Shown piece by piece: positions 63,845 to 64,000 of a stretch of DNA of 64,000 nucleotides. Origin of the DNA: Gaiellasilicea sp963730405 (lineage in GTDB: Bacteria; Actinomycetota; Thermoleophilia; Gaiellales; Gaiellaceae); contig CAVSRW010000009.1 of assembly GCA_963730405.1 (NCBI GenBank), positions 124,001 to 188,000 on the forward strand, read 5' to 3'. Below the pieces are notes generated by a model that was given only the letters and a program-made list of their open reading frames with translations, was not told the DNA's origin and made no database searches. Position numbers and translations under genes: made by a program. Within the stretch, counting starts at the first letter, position 1; each line of letters opens with the position of its first letter.

Positions 63845-64000
63845 CACCAGACCGTTCGCTCCATCGACTCGGCCACGTCGTCGGCCTCCCAGAAGTCAGC
63901 GGACAGGTACTTCCAGCCGCCGTCGGCGAGAATGCAGACGACGACGCCCTCCTCGAGCTCGCCGGCGAGCTTCCGCGCGACGTGCGCGACCGCTCCGGAC
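63841..64000 (-). CDS. cysM: Cysteine synthase (CysM-like), C-terminal end, truncated by window edge
   Basis: Only the last 52 residues are in the window, ending at TGA 63843-63841. The end reads SGAVAHVARKLAGELEEGVV, VVCILADGGWKYLSADFWEAD and a short tail, matching the C-terminus of PLP-dependent O-acetyl- or O-phosphoserine sulfhydrylases. The start lies beyond 64000. The following Mec-like gene overlaps by 4 nt, suggesting the CysO-dependent cysteine pathway in which CysM uses thiocarboxylated CysO. The identification rests on the C-terminus and the neighbour only. Confidence 0.82.
   Translation of the reverse strand, partial: SGAVAHVARKLAGELEEGVVVCILADGGWKYLSADFWEADDVAESMERTVWW

Overview
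The window is very GC-rich. Genes are tightly packed, often sharing 4-nt start/stop overlaps (GTGA, ATGA, TTGA), and GTG starts are common. The order metG-tatD-rsmA-ispE, then tRNA-Gln-glmU-prs-rplY-pth-mfd-mazG-eno-ftsB-DUF501, is a chromosomal core typical of Actinomycetota. The DUF501 gene, the leaderless-looking promoters and a GAAC-N4-GTTC SOS-type box agree with this. My best guess is a deep-branching, uncultured actinobacterium such as Thermoleophilia. That is an inference from gene order and style, not from a phylogeny.

Layout. 1-18.5 kb: translation, cell-wall precursor, isoprenoid, nucleotide and glycolysis housekeeping genes (metG end, tatD, rsmA, ispE, tRNA-Gln, glmU, prs, rplY, pth, greA, mfd, a PpiC lipoprotein, mazG, eno, pyk), with a frameshifted secreted Zn-protease and an FAD oxidase inserted. 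18.5-27 kb: ftsB and DUF501, small membrane proteins, a MerR-receiver fusion, a PAP2 phosphatase, then an operon of a GAF/SpoIIE phosphatase, a membrane-anchored aminopropyltransferase-like protein and a GDPD. 27-30 kb: L,D-transpeptidase plus thioredoxin, CcmH and CcdA, a cell-envelope/cytochrome c maturation set. 30-38 kb: ferredoxin, VOC protein, a decayed flavoprotein, a NarL-type two-component pair, an SOS-box-preceded radical SAM protein, an MBL hydrolase and a CNNM/CorC protein. 39-50.7 kb: XdhC pair with SDR and alcohol dehydrogenase, a large LuxR/AAA regulator, cupin, M19 dipeptidase, and an aldehyde dehydrogenase/ThDP enzyme operon. 51-64 kb: malate synthase beside a giant RnfD-like/FG-GAP/ASPIC fusion protein, then a sugar ABC transporter (binding protein, single-domain ATPase, permease) with two Gfo/Idh oxidoreductases, a GlcG-like protein, an M20 hydrolase, an MBL protein, a JAMM peptidase and the end of a cysteine synthase.

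The least expected content is intergenic. Two 162-nt elements (7681-7842 and, on the other strand, 38885-39046) share two conserved core blocks at nearly identical distances from their ends. Their 13-bp closing stems and central hairpins are unrelated in sequence but still pair. Both finish TG-ATG at the start of the next gene, so they look like one family of structured RNA leaders. Several other palindromic repeat families also keep pairing while changing sequence (36862/50754; 51150-51284; GGGGGAA palindromes at 17036, 29216 and 29263; a 25-bp palindrome at 6926 and 59185).

Two cautions for the reader. Five otherwise good genes carry a single frameshift that removing one G on the coding strand would repair. 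This suggests systematic sequencing or assembly error rather than five real pseudogenes. Many genes have a TANNNT box 6-8 nt before the start codon and no ribosome binding site, so leaderless transcription seems widespread.
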